Assembly: GCF_041296385.1 (NCBI RefSeq)
Contig: NC_091017.1
Span: 46,808,214 to 46,872,213 of the forward strand
Reading direction: 5' to 3'
Source of the DNA: Aphelocoma coerulescens
Taxonomy: Eukaryota > Chordata > Aves > Passeriformes > Corvidae
Length of the DNA stretch: 64,000 nucleotides
Shown: piece by piece, positions 1 through 14,400 of the stretch
Position numbering within the stretch: the stretch's first letter is position 1
How the letters are laid out: each line of letters begins with the position of its first letter
The notes under the pieces: model-generated
Databases searched by the model: none
The model's input: only the letters and a program-made list of their open reading frames with translations
Told to the model about the DNA's origin: nothing
Position numbers and translations under genes: made by a program

Positions 1-3000
1 CCCTAGGGACACTGAGCATTCAGAACAGCTTGCTGTGATTCTGTGGCATGGAAAGAAGGGGTTTGAGTTCCAACACGTTTTGCCACTGGATGAGAGGTTT
101 TCCTGGACTGTTGCAGAAAGATGTTTCCTAATTGCATACTTCTTAACCATGTTAATGTACTCTACAGAGTTTGTTAAAAACAGAAAAAACATCACTGAGC
201 TCCTACATATCATGAGTTTGTTTGATGTTCCTGTTTTCTAATGCAAATAGCACCTGTTCACATTCATACTAATTCCACTCCCTGTCTCATCTCTGTCTCC
301 TTATTTCTTTCATTTTAGTATGAGATATTGCCTGCATCTCAAGCCTGCTTTTCCAAGAACCTCTTGTTTATGCTTGCCTTATCTTTAAGCTGTTTCTCCT
401 CTGATTTCTGATTTATGTGAAAGGATAAGGAACAACTGACTGGGAAGCGGGGAGCAGAGATACTACTGCTGTAGATCCTCCCTAGATATCCTTGAGTTGG
501 TTTTGTTGAGCAAAGCAAAGCCTTGGAAGGCTCCTGAAACCATTTCTGGAGTGTTTGTCCTAAGCTCTTACCACCAGCCAGAACTGGTAGTTTTTCCTCT
601 TCCCAGCTCCCCTCTGTTGCTGCTGCAGGCCAGCTTTTTCTCTTCTCAAATGGCTGCAGCAACATCTGAAATACACATGCGTATCAATTACATTTGGTGA
701 ATTCTGTGTCATCTTTTGTGGCCCTGAACTTCTATTAGACATGGCCTGATCAGAACAAGAGATGGCTTACTGGGATAGAGTATGTGGGCTGCATAAATAA
801 CATTGTACTTTTTCTTGTTCTTCTCTTTCATTCTGAAACCACTTGCATTTTTGGGATAGGAAAATACATTAAGGTGATGGTGAAATGATTCTGTTGCTTG
901 GCTACTTATTGTTCATCTGTTGTAAAATTTGCTCTTTATTCTGGGACAGTGTGCCTTTCCTGAGAGCAGAAATTAGTCTCTATTAGACTCTGCCTAAAAC
1001 CTAATTGAAGTATTTATTAGCATAATCACACTAATGGATCTGTTTGTTTCAAAAGAAACCCAACTCTTAAGTTGTTGTTGTTCAAGCACATTAATGCTCA
1101 GTGTGTTCTCTTTTTAGCTGATAGGTCACTTTAAATTGCATTCTTTAATACCAGGGAGCAGATTTGCTTTATGAAATAATGTGCTTTTGGCTGCACCTAC
1201 ATTTTTCCTTTCTAATCTGTGAAGTCCAAGTGCCATCATCTTGAAATGTGTTCCTCTACATGCTACAAAATGTTGATCAGTCTGAGCTGATCAGTATTTT
1301 AATGGAAAATGTCTGAGAAAATGTATCTCCTTTTTGAAGAGAAGTAGTATTTGATTTTGGAGGCAGTGTTCTTCCATCCTCTGTTTGTACAGAGCCAGTC
1401 TCTGGGCTGATGGTTAAAGTGCATTTCCTGTGGGAGAAGGTATTCCTGTTCTCTTTGTGTTCCAGCACTGTGGAAGCACCCAGAGAGTGATGGGCCCACC
1501 TGTAGTCATCTCAAATTTGTGTAGTCTATTTGGCAAAGCTTTCATGATTAACCAGTGAAAGTTCACAGATTTGCATTAACAAAAACAAACAGTGGTCCCA
1601 ATATGGATTGAAGAAAAAAAAGGGGCTGGTTGTAATTCACAACAGTGAGCCACAGGGCAAATCTATAAAGGAGGAGTTCAAGAGGAAGAAACAATTAAGC
1701 TGTTGTGCACTTATCACTGAGAAGCACAGTAAGAGTCTGTTGGAGTGATGGCAGTGGGGAAAATGCTTCCAGTTCTCTTACAACAAATAAATTGCTGGCA
1801 TGTTTTACTTAAACAGAGTTTCCCAGTTAGATGCTATTCTGGGTAATTATGCTCATTAAGAATTCCTTTTCGTGGTTTCATTTGGAAATAATTTTTTAGT
1901 GTCTATTCTAAGCCAGTGCATGGCATTCATGAACTCTAAGCCCCCTCCTCCTGTTACTCATAATGTTGCCACATAACATCTTGGTAAAGAACAGATACAA
2001 GCAGTAGCAATTTTCCATGTAGGCTTTAAGGGAAATTTATCCTAAGGCACCACAGTTGCTGGGAACTCCTTATTTTTTATTAAACATTCCTGTCATGCTT
2101 ATCTTTGCAGATTGATTATTATCTATTTAATAAAATAAAGATAAAATACCTTGCTCAATTCAAGAGGCCATGAGACACTGATAAACATTTCCTCAGGCTC
2201 TTGACTGACCGCAGTCAAGAAGGCATGGACTCCTGGGTGCTCCTTGGTGTATGCACGTGACAGTACAGGAGGGAAGGCTGATAAGGCATCCTTCCAGACT
2301 GATTTCATTAACAGAGTTTTGCTAGGCTTTATTGTGATTATAGCCAGGTATTTGTGGTGGGGAAGACAGGGAAAACCCCTGGATGGTTCAGTGGAAACCT
2401 GTGGGTGAAGGGTGTGTGTTGCTCTCAGCCAGGAAGTCAGAAAAGAGAGGGAGGCTATGTGGGTGTCCTTGTAAGCAAGTGTAAAGCTCTCTGCTGTGCA
2501 AATAGCTCTCCCTGAAAGGATAATAATGCTGCTAGGATTTTCTAAATCTTGTTTCTCTCCCAGCTTAGAAGCACTACCTTAAAAAGAAAATATTGTCTTG
2601 ATTTTCTGCATTGCTTTTATGGATTTTATTTTTGTAATGCATTTAAAAGATGTAGGAACTACTTACTATTAATTTTGGAGATACTTTAGGAATTCATAGT
2701 TTGTTAGTATCTGTAGTGGACTTCTAACATTTGGTCACTTAATCTCTTGGAAGTTCACTATTGTTTTTATGGAAATACCCCTTTAATTTTTGTAGAGAAA
2801 TCGGGGGAGCTGATGTTTTCATAAAAAGGAATTTGCTGATTTTTGAGGAGCTATTTTGGTTTTTTTTTTGTTTGCTTTCCTATCATACCTTTACCTTCTA
2901 AAAAGTTGAATTTTGGGGGGGAATGGATGAGAAAAACAAACCAGCAAAGCTTTCACAGAAGGGACTACTGTAATGTTATCTACAAATGTTCTTCAAACTC

Positions 3001-5355
3001 ACTGTTTATAATGTTTCATTCTTTGATGCTTGTCATGAAGGGAGGCAGACTTTTATTCCTGTATTATCAAGTTTTCACAATGATTGTTGTCCCTATGTCT
3101 TTCAAGAAGAAAAAGTTAAACTGTGAAATTTCACCTTCATTTCCCCTCAGACTGAAGTTATCATGGATTAATTGGAATTCTGCTACAAATAAGGAAGAAA
3201 AGATGAATTTTCACATCAGATGTGAAACATTTACTTTCTCTGTCAAAAGAAGACAAAAGATAAAAGACATGCTGAGTTAAAAATGTAGTTGAGAACAAAT
3301 AGTGATAAGAAAGTAAGCTAGATAGTTTTTATTCTGCTCTCAGGATCAGCATTATATTTATTCTGATATTTATTATTGCAGCTGCAAAAAGTCACTACAC
3401 AATTCATGGTAAGAAAGACCATTACTACTGGCTCTATATCATCTTTTACTTAAGAAATAAGGGAAATGCATGAATATAATAGAGAATAGGGAAGAAGAAA
3501 GTAATGTGGATGTGGGGCTATGAAGGGTCCAGTTTATCAAGTACAGTCACTTCTTCAAAGTTAAATTAATACATCACATTTAAAATGTCCTTAGATGTTT
3601 ACTCACCAACACCACAGAATACCTAGCAGCTAGAATATTTGGAACAGAGTTTCAGGGAGAAAAGGGTCATGGTCTGGCAGTGTAATCAGGGGGGTGTTTC
3701 TGTGGTGCAGTGTTGTACAGCACTCCCATTGAGTAGTTGCAGCAAGAGCCCAATGCTCAGGAGGAACAGACTAAATTGTATCTTTGAGGATGTAACTCAG
3801 AGCATCTCCCATACTTAAAGTAATGCAAAGAATAGAAAAAAAGAGATGCCATGTTAAGTATTGGTAATAAAAACATATGAAACCATGAATGTGAACAAAT
3901 GGGAGTAGATCTGGAAGGAAAAGGTTTGCAAGATAAGTGAGAACTTCCTTCCATGTGCAGTTGGTTGTCTGTATCTTGTTTGATAAATTCATGATTTCAC
4001 AGTTAGCCCACAACACCTGAGTGAGGTGGATGAGTGTCACTACAGTACACTTACAGATTACATAACCAATACAACAAAAGTCCAGGTGAGCTGCCCTGAA
4101 TAATTTGGGAAGTCCCCACTCACTTAGGTGAGTGGGGAATTAAATGTGGGAGTTCTTATGCACCACAACACCACCGTTACTCTGGGGCTGTTCTTTCTGT
4201 GACGGACTGGGCAAGAACTCTGGTGGTGGATGGAAACAATCAAAATACAGTAATGGCAAAAGGAAGTAGTGTTAGAAAAATTACAGGCTTTCAAACAGGT
4301 TTTCAGGTTTCAATTTGATAATTGAAGAATTTGCTGCAGAAAAAAAATCTGGAACTGTAGTGTATGCTATGTGTGTAAAACTGTGCCTATACAAAGAGCC
4401 AGAGACAATCCAAATCCTAAAAGAGTTATAGGAGGCAAGATAAATGGGGAGGGAGAATTGAGTGATGTTGGTGAGAAAAGCTTACATGAAAGAAGGGGAA
4501 ATAGTTTTAAGGATCACATGTTCTTTCATAAATGGAGAGTAAGTAGTCACAGCCTTTCCAGGAGGCTTCAGCTTTCATCTAAGAGTTAACTTGATAGATA
4601 GAAAATTCGCTGGAATACTTGCTTTCTTAACAGCATTAATAGCTACCAAAGTAAGTGCATTGAGAGGAATTTCAGTGTTATGACCAGACCTTTGACATTT
4701 ATAAAAGATTTAACTGACAGTCATTTACTTTGCTGAGTGCATAGTATTTGTTAGTTACAAAATCAGTTTTACTTAAAATTCAGTTTGCTAGCTGCATTAA
4801 CAGTCTGCTATTGTGTAATATAGTTTTAGGTGATAAATATGTTTTAATTATTCCTGGACTATAATACTTTGATGTTTTACATATTTTAGTGTAATTTTTT
4901 TCTTCTCTGAATTTATATATGCTCCATATATGTATTGAGTGAATTAGCTGGAAGAACCTTACAGACAGCTCTTTTCTTTTAAACTGAACTACCATCCTGG
5001 TTTCCTACAGAAAACTTACATTTAATGTTTAAAGTGTGACTTTATATTGTCTTTAGTGAACATTACCTGTCTATGCAGTACCATCAGTTGAGAGAAGAGA
5101 ACAGTGTTATTGTTAGTTGGATGTTTCCTTTTTGTTTCAAGATAATCTGTTTTCCCTACTCCATGTCCACACTGCTCCCAGGTTGCAGGTATACTGAGAA
5201 ATTAATCTGTTTCCAGGTGAGGAGGAAGTAGAAGTATTTTGATTTTTATTAATTCTTTAGTGTGCGGTATGAAGAAGACCTTGTAAAAATTAATACAGTG
5301 TTTTTTTTTTTTCTTCTCTCTCTTCACCCTTATTCCCTACTGTTTTAAAAATTAG
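1..5355. other. SNX25 intron (upstream part), no exon found
   Basis: AT-rich sequence in which no preceding SNX25 exon (the end of the PXA core) was recognised on either strand. Short open stretches such as 35-241 and 2,843-3,280 have no similarity I know and no splice context. A perfect short hairpin at 4,113-4,138 is listed separately. Confidence 0.7.
4113..4138. repeat. Perfect 11-bp inverted repeat with 4-base loop
   Basis: TCCCCACTCAC is followed by TTAG and then its exact reverse complement. The stem is GC-rich within an AT-rich intron. No known RNA family is recognised, and the stem is too short for a microRNA precursor. Confidence 0.85.
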
Positions 5356-5426
5356 GTATCAAATTGTAGTGGAAATAGTTCAGGCAACCACAATCAGCAA
5401 TATTCCCCAAGTGAAGAGGCAGAAAG
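5356..5426 (+). CDS. SNX25: SNX25 exon a (end of PXA domain)
   Basis: This 71-base exon follows a long pyrimidine tract and TTAG, and ends before GTAAGA. It encodes [18 protein letters not shown] and then VKRQK, the last helix of the PXA domain. The first base completes a codon from upstream, and the last base is carried into the next exon. Confidence 0.93.
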
Positions 5427-8400
5427 GTAAGAGTCCATTTTTAAGTCATATCCGTTGTTTTCATTTTGAAAAGCTATTTGAACTCCCGCCATGCATATGC
5501 AATCAGCGTGTGTGGGTTTTTTAGACAGATTTTAGGAATGCTATGCCTTTAGTATTTTGGTTCTGTTTCATTTGTCTGAATCTTCCAGAAGCTCACATGG
5601 TATGATTATCCCCCCACCCTATCTTCATCTAAGCTGATGGATCATGAGAAAGGTCATATCTATGATACATTTGTTTTCAGAACTTGCTGCAGCTAGGATT
5701 TCTGACATTACAAATTCATATGCTGAGAATCATATTTCTGCTTTCTTTTTCATACAATCCGTTCTTCAAAATCTGTCTGTTCTCTTTTTGAAACACAGAA
5801 GAAGGAATGATACAGCATAATTGTCAGTCAGACTTTGACTCTTCATTGTATTATGTTTTTGAGTTGCAATAAAGAGTGCTCTTAAATCCTTCTGCAATGA
5901 TTTGGCAAGGTCTGCCTTTTTAAAAGCAGTGCATATTACAGTTGTACTTACATTTATTATATATACTACTTTATATGGTTCTCAAAATATGTTAAAATTG
6001 AGGCATATCTTCAGGAGATGATCTTAATGGCAAAATTACAGACCAAATAATTGCTTAGGCAGGTATACTTAAGTATGCATAATAGAAAGGCAACAGATAC
6101 GAAAATTTATTTTCTTTATAAATAAATCTAAAAGATTTTAGGTTCTCATGTAATCTCTATCTCTCAAGTTTAAAAAAAAATTATTTCCCTTGTATCAGAA
6201 AGGAAAACTTTAAAAAGTGATTCAAGTGTAATGAAAAATGCAGAAACAGAAAATGAACATGCTGTGGGGTGGGGAAATTTTGGGCAATTTCAAGAGCTTG
6301 AGGTCCATGCTCAAGTTTCAGAAAGGTTGTCAACACTAATAATGCTTTTTGTTTACAATCTAAAATAGAGCTAGATCTGCATTCCAGTAGGATATCTTGC
6401 TTGTATCAAACCAAGATAAAAGTAGGCATTGATTTTTATTCAAGGATACATTATAGAAATAGATATTAATATTTTTCAGATGAAAGGTAATTGGATGGGA
6501 AGTCTGTTTCATAAAGTAATAAAATGAGAACAGGGAATTTAACTCTGAGAACTTTATGAAAAATCAAATCTTGCTAAGCCTGTATTTCCATTTGTGCTAC
6601 CATTGGTCTTTTTGAGACAATAATTGATTTGGGGGATGTTTTTATACAGTTTAGGCTCCTACAATTAATTATTTATTAATTAATTTTCCTCTATCTCACT
6701 TGAGTTTATCTGTTTAAATATCTACTTTTCTAAATCCTGAACAGAAGACGTTTCTCTGAAGCTACAAGTGTCTGGTACTGCAGAATAGATATAAAAATAT
6801 TACAGAGCTGGTGGTATGTGGTAAAGTTGATTCTGCATTTTTATGGGCTCTTGATTTCTACCTGTACTAAAAAAAAAAATCTAACAGAAATTTCACTAGC
6901 TGTTGCATTGAAGTTTTGTGTTATGATATGGACTTTTTTTTTTGGTTTATTCCTCTGGTAACCTTGTATATCATTTAAGGGTTGATTACCACTGCTGGCT
7001 CTGTTAGCCCTTGGGACTATTGGGGCTAATCCTTTTGCTCATTAAATAGCCAGTGGTTATGCACATTGTCTGAAGAAGGTGATTTTTTTTTTTTTTTTTG
7101 CTTGACACATGTGAAACAGTATGCCCCACAGAGGCATCCAATACAGTCTTTTTATAGTTCACACAAATTTAGGGCAGATTTATAATTTCAGTTATTCTAC
7201 TCAGGTTTTCATCTACCAAAAAATTTCAGGCTCTATGTACAATAAACTTTTAAGAGGGCTATCAAAACTGTAGAGGGTAAAATCTAGTTCTGAAGGCTGT
7301 TTTGTTCCTTATTTTTCCTAAAGGAAATGGAGAAATTTTACCTAATGTGATAAGGAATCTAATATGCTCCTGAATTTTAAAAAGAAAAGGTTAGAGAAAA
7401 AAGCTGTGGTACCTTTCTTAAAACAAACCAAAGCCAACAAAAAAACCAAGCACAACTCACTGGTAACATAAAGATTGTTGAAATCTTGTAGAACAGACTA
7501 CCACGTTACTCAGCGTCACGTTTTGATGTTTCCCTTTCTGGATGCTACAGCATAACGCTACCCCTGGATTTAATGGTGAATAACTAAATGTAAGCTTTAT
7601 GTAAAATCAAAGTGTGTTTGCACAATCTCATTCTATTTTTCTCTTTTTAATCCTTTCACCCGGCACATGGCGCATACCTGCAGTGATGTGTGAGCATGGT
7701 GGCTGGACGTATGCACCAGTCTCTCCTTTGCTGCTAGTAACTGAGCTCTTGCCTTCTGTGTCATGGCATCTCTTAGCCTTGACTCCAACCTGGCGAGAGA
7801 TAGTCTTACTGATAGCTATTTCCTTTTGCCTATGGCAAACTTGGGTCCTGAAAATGTAACTGCTTCTGTAGTGCCTGGGTGTTCACAAGAGCAGCTGAAC
7901 TCTGGCTGGTCAGCATTCTGTTGAGCCTGATGTCTGCTCTCAAACTGTAAGAATAGAGCAAGTGATAGATAGTACGTACATGGATATAGAATCATAGAGT
8001 GGTTTGGGTTGGAAGGGACCTTTAAAAATAGTCTCTCCAACCCCTGTGCAATGAGCAGGTACATCTTTAACTAGACCAGATTGCTGAGAGTCCCATCCAC
8101 CTGACCTTGAATGTTTCTAGGGATGGGGCATGTACCACCTGTCTGGGCAGCCTGTTCCAGTGTTTCATCAACCTCATTGTAAAATACTTATTCCTTTTAT
8201 ATAATGCAAATTGTCTCTCTTTTGGTTTAGAACCATTGCCCCTTTGTCCTACTGCAAGAGGCTCTGCTAAAAAGTCTGTCCCCATCTTTCTTACAGGACT
8301 CTTAAGTACAGAAGGGCTGCAATTGGGCGTCCCCAAAGCCTTCTCTTCTATGCACTGAACCATCCCAGCTCTCTCAGCCTTTCTTCCTGGGAGAGGTGTT

Positions 8401-11400
8401 CCACCCCTTTGGTTATCTTCATGGCCCTCCTCTGGACCTGCTCCACCAGGTCCATGTCTTTCCTGTGCTGAGGTTCCCAGAACTGAATGCAGTACTCAGG
8501 TGGGGTCCCACACGAGAGCCATCTCACTCTCCATCAATTTGCGTTATGGGAGCTTCCTGAGGCAGTGTTTTCAATACAAGAAGGTATAACAAAAGACCTG
8601 AGGAGCAGTTAGTGTAGCAGAGGTGGCCAAAACTCTGCAGTAGTGAGTGCTTAGCTACAATTTATAATTTGCTTAGGAAAAGAAGTGTTGTACAACCGTG
8701 TAACTAGCAATAGGTATGCCTGAGCAGGATTGTGGACCTTTGCTATTGGTTAAGGAGACATAATTAAGTCTCTAAAACTGACCAAAAATATTTATTTTTT
8801 CTAAAAAGATTGTCTATTATTCTAAAAAGATTGTCTATTATTAAAGGATGAGTAGCCTGCGGACCAGATTTCAAACTGATGACTTCTCACAGGAGCTACA
8901 TTTACCTGACCTTTTTACTATTTTATGTAGTGATACCAAAGTATGCATTTAATGTTGGTGCCCAGTAAGGTTGGAGAGGAAAGCTTGTTGCTCAGTAAGG
9001 ACAGGGTTCTTTACACGTTTTAACTAGTGCTGGTGCCACCTATTGGCAAAATATTTATCTGTTAGGACCCTCTAATAAATAATCAGAAAGTACTTTAAAG
9101 TACTTCTAAACATCAATGTATTAAACCCTCTGTAGTTAAAAAATGGCATATTATAGGTTTTTTTTTCTTTTCAGATTTCTATCACTTGAATATTCTGCAT
9201 GTGAGCATAAGAGAGCAAAAGAAAATGTACAAAAGCATCTGATTCATGTTAAGCAGTAAGTTTTGCATTTGACTCCCTGAGAGAGTCAAAGGTCCAAAAA
9301 GTTGAGACACAAAGTAATTTGAGAGGTTTGCAGTATGATGCCAGTTGTGGCTGGATGATAAAATTTCTGTGTCCAGGAGAATTGGTTTTGGCTGTTGCTA
9401 AAGTTGAATAAGAAACCTAATGCAGCATTATTGTTTCCAGAGGCATAGATAGTTTATTTTGGAGCAGTGCAGGCCACTGTAAATAGAAGCTGTTACCTTG
9501 CATGGTGACACTGGGCTACTTCCCTCACGTACACTGGCACAAAAGCACAGAATCTGGTGTGTACGTGTATCTGCCTTACTTCTCCACTTCTCCAACAGTG
9601 CCTTCCTGTGTATCTTCTTCTTCAATGGTCATGATCACTCAAGCAGTGACTGTAGGAGGAGGCTTGGTTTTGGTGGTAGTTTTGTTAGTGTTTTTTTTCT
9701 TTCTTTCTTTTTTTAACTTGTGTTTGGTTTTTTTTCCTATCGGTATTTTCAGATGGTACCCTTCCCTACAGTCACATGTGCTATGGTTAGAAGAATCACA
9801 TCCTTCTACACCTTTAACTGTAAACCACACTCCTCGTCTTACCTTTTGATAATGATTCCTTCTAAGTGCTGAACCAAATTAAAATTTAAACTGCATTTTA
9901 AGTATTTTAGTTGTTTTTCGGTTGTTTGTTTTTTTTTTTTTTACAAAAATCTATCTTATCTGCTAAAAATTTTGGAGGACTCTAAATGCTTATCTAAAAA
10001 CCCTTACTGCATTTTGATCTATTAAAGCAGTTTGTAAAAGGACAAATACCTGGACTGGGCATTGTAACATGAATGACAGATGATGATATGCAAGTTTCTA
10101 GAAGCAAGAGTAAATCTTAATTTTCGTAAAGAAAAGGTTTCAAAAACATCAATCAGGAAATAGCAACAAAAGTAAGTTGCTATAACAACTTTATATTTGC
10201 TGTAACATGAATAAGAAACTGTTTAAATACACTGGATGTAATTTTAACAGACATATTTTTGTTTCTTCTCATACTGAAATTGTATTACAGGACCCTACAA
10301 GAATTCTGGCATGGTTCTCTTTTTACTAGCCTCTTTTTAAAACAAACCCAAAAATGCGTGAAGGCCTGTATCTTGTGTTAGGGCAACACAGAGCAAATCT
10401 CTCAACAGATTTTTTTTTTTTTTTAAGAATATTTTGTAAAGAGATTTGTTTGATTTGCCTTTTAATTTTCTGTGCCCTCTGCCTTACACATGACTTCACA
10501 GCATGACTGAAAACCACCCTCGGATGACTGGATGGGAGTGTTTTTCAGACACTACAGTGTAATCGACCCCAGGGCATCCCTGTTGAGAAAACTGCTCGTT
10601 TTCAAGCAGGGATTGTGAGACAGATTGAATAAGCAGCCATTTCTGTGTGGGGAGGTCTGCTGCGTTGCAGCAGAAGATTTCTCCCGCTGAGCCTTCCCAC
10701 TGTGTGTCTAGATATTTGCTTTTATAAGCAAAGCTGACAAGTGGCACAGAAACAGAACTGTCTGTGAGCAGGCCTCTCAGCTGCTATGGCTCTGAAAGAG
10801 GCTTGAATGTTCAGCTGTAAAAAGGGACTTTTGAAAAAAACCTGGGGCTCGAGGCTGGCTTGGTTTTGTGGGTTGTGATGTGTGGGTTTTGTCAGGATGA
10901 TAATTTAGAGTGAAGTAAAATGGATACTTGTGTGTTCCAGCATATTGCAGATGCCGTGTAACTTAATTATGTCAAAACTGTATTATGATTCCTCCCCCTG
11001 ACCTGCATCCTCCACACAGGAATAAACATTCATGCTCAATTATTTTTGCACAGTTTTCTGGCAAGGCATAAAGAGCTGACATTGTGCCTGCATGTCATGC
11101 TCAAGCAGTAAGTGTGGAGGAAATCCATGTGGATGAGGGTAAAGGCTACAGATTCTGTGGTATATTTATTTGTTTTTATTTGTGATTTTCAAATCAAGTT
11201 TATAGGGGAAATTTTTCTTTTTTCTGAGATCCTTTGTGTCTGCTAGTGATGATAATTCATCTTGTCCTCAGTTGGTTTGGAGAGATGCTGATCAGGGGAA
11301 GAGGGAGGGAAGAGGCTGACTGGTCAGATAGACGTGGCCAAAGGGATGCGAGGACCTGCAGACAGAGGCTATCTGTGGTGGATGTTATTTTGCTGTATAG

Positions 11401-14400
11401 TACATACTGACTCCTGTGCTCAGATTTACCTTACTGCCACTTGCCTTTTTGTTTTTCTCAGCTGTGGCTGTGAGTGGGAGGCTGTGTTGTACTATGCATT
11501 GCTAATGATCAGTGCCTAACTTGTCCATGATATCTCTGTAAATCCCTTTTCTCAGATCTGTTTCTGGAAATGTTTGGGATTTAGCACTTTTTTTTACTCA
11601 ATCTCTAGTCCAACCACAGTAGAGCTGCTTTTCCCTTTGTTGGACCGTGGGCAGTAGAAGAACCATGTGTGCTATTTGTAAAAATTCTGCTCTTGCAGAA
11701 TTGAACAAATGCTTTTCCAGGCCTATGTAGGCTTTGAAAATGTGTAATTCAAAGTTTCTAAGAGTTGGAGGAGGTCTGTAAAGACTTTAAAGTTATATAC
11801 GTAAGGTTACACGAAAATGTTATGTAGATGTTCACTACTTAAGTACTTCAGCATGGCATTTAGGAGGCCCTGTATGTGCTTAACCTGGCTCTTGGAAAAA
11901 GTTTTGCAAAAAAGCTTATGATGGTGAGCATATGTGTTGCTCATTTGGTGATGGGTCAGGTTGCTCAGTGCTGTTGTACATGCTGCCAGGTGTCACGGAC
12001 CTGTAGCTACTGAAGCTGTAAAGGAACAAGAACTTGTACTTTCTATTTTATTCATGCTTTTGCCATATGTAACTCTGCAGGTAAAATGAGAAATCTCTGC
12101 CTTTTTGCTGGTACTATTAAGAGAGGGGATGGATCATGCAGGTCTAAAATACAATTAAGTTTCTACTTTAAGCAAATTCATATTATTTTTTTGTATCCTT
12201 CAGTGTGCTTAAGGGTTATAAGTGACATCTTTTGGCATGAAGATTTGGAAGGCCCCATTCTGACTGAAGAATGGATGGTGTGAATATGTACTGCAGTTTG
12301 ATGTATTTAATACATATAAACTTGCTCAAGTAGCAAAGCCACCACAGGAAAAAAAAAAGAGGAAAGAAAATTAGGCCTGAGAAATCACTTCTCAGAAATC
12401 GTTTTGGTGGGCTCTACAATATGCTTCTGGGGATATACTTCTAGCTTAAATCAAGATAGTAATGAGTGATTTAGAAGAAAATGTTGAAGCTTTGTCAGAA
12501 ATCACTGCAGAGGGGCAAAAATGCATAGAATAAAACAATTTGTACAGGTAGCATAGCTTTGATTACTTGGTAAGTTTGAGTTCATTTGGACCATTTGCAT
12601 TTTAGTGTCGTTTGGTGCAAATTGAATTATCTACAGCTGTGGATTGATAAGCAGAGTTTGAAATTCTGCTTTTGGTACTAATTGCATTTGGTTGCCTTTG
12701 GGAGAGGTGCACAATACCGCTTTGGGATTTGAAGTTCCTCCATGGCAGTGCACGTCCTGTCAAAATTTCCCCAGATAAGGAGAATTATTTTGGAGGGAGT
12801 CAATGAAAGACACTTTGCTCCTTTGGAGATGGAGGCTCTGCTCAGTTGCTGCTGGTAAATGTGTATGCAGCTCATGGGGAGGAAGTGCCTGTGTAGCATA
12901 TTTCTTGTCTTGCTGATGAAGAGTGATTTTTGCTTGTTTTTAATAATATTTCTTTAGAAACATACCCAAACTGTAAAGTTGTTACTAGTTAAAAAAATAT
13001 TACTCAAAGGATGCTTTTTTCCCCCTTGCATTGTGGTGAAACAGTGTCTTAGTAGCATATATCTACTTCTTTTCCATTTGTTGAAGCTCACTGGAGGGTA
13101 TGTGAATACATGCATGCCTTTCCTTTTGTGTGTTTCTGGTTTTATTTGGCTTATGCAGTGATACCTGAATGTAGTGAACATCATCTTTGATGATACTCAG
13201 AAATGGGAAAAATCACTCTTAATTGTGTCTTGGTATTCTGGTGATGGTGGAATCAGACAAGAATAGATTAAAAAGAGAAATCTTTATAACTTAAAACATC
13301 TTTTTGATAGTGCTTAGTATGAAAAATGTAGTTTAATATGAAAAGAGCAGTTTAGATCTGAAAATCCCTAAAATCTCAAAAGGAAATTAGGGTTAGGAGA
13401 AAAACAGTGATCTACCTAACCTTCTCCAGTTGAGCTGAAAATGCTCCTCCTGATTTCTGCTACCTTATCTTTCATAATTTGGAAGAGGGAAGTGATGCTC
13501 AGTGTAAGTCCACGCTATCTTTCCTGCACCATAGCACATTAGCTGCATTCTGTGCTGCTCTGCTTTTCATCAGCCTCTTGTTTATTTGTGAAGGACGTCA
13601 CTGCCAGGCTTTCATGGTGACTAGACCTGTTTATCCATGGAGCAGGAACAGGCTGGCAGTGTGATCTTTATCACTGCCCTGAGTGATTCTTGGGTGGAGT
13701 GGCTCCTTTTGGATATGAAGAGCTGAGGTAAATGTTTCTGAAGGATCTCTGTTAAGACAGGAAATAATCACTAGAAGCAGTAGGCTCATTAATCCTTTCT
13801 GGAGGCCTGCTGCAGTCACAGGATGATAAGACTTCAGGTAAAGTAGACATGCATACTTCAAAAACCCTTCAAGAATGCCTTGTTTCTACCAAGAGGGGTA
13901 CTTTTGTTTTAAGAAGGCTGAATGGTCATTGCATTGTACTGTTTGTGGTTTTTCAGAAGTGGGATTTCAAGTATGCATTTTGAACTCAAAGCATTTAAAC
14001 TATTGAAAGAATTGGGAACTTTAAAAAAATCATCTTAGAGTCAAGTGCAGCAGGGAAAAGGTTGGGGTTTAATATTCACTTTAAACTTCTGTTCCTTTAT
14101 TTGTAATAGCTGTAAATGTTTTGATTTGAGGGAGGGCATTCCTTTGTCCTTAAGGTCTTTTCCTTTCCTTTTCTCTCATTAATACTGGTACCTCTGTTTA
14201 GGGAACTGAAACATAAAATTAAATGCTCTGTTGACTTCCCTGTGGAGATAACATGCCAGGAAAACAGATGGCTTTTTTTTTTTTTTTTAAGTAAAGTAAT
14301 TTTATCATTTGCTTCAGTGAGTATCATCTCTTTAGTTCACTATTATATGGCAGCTCAGATGCAAATGATACTCATCCATTAAAATATTAAGAATATTTGT

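Noticed and set aside
2843..3280. 145-residue plus-strand frame
   Set aside because: The longest frame in the first intron, but in AT-rich sequence with no family similarity, no splice context and Lys/Phe-rich composition expected by chance.
9175..9255. Reading the 81-base candidate exon in its fully open phase as extra SNX25 protein
   Set aside because: The upstream exon carries one base across the junction, which forces the phase that contains TGA. The open phase cannot be used from it.
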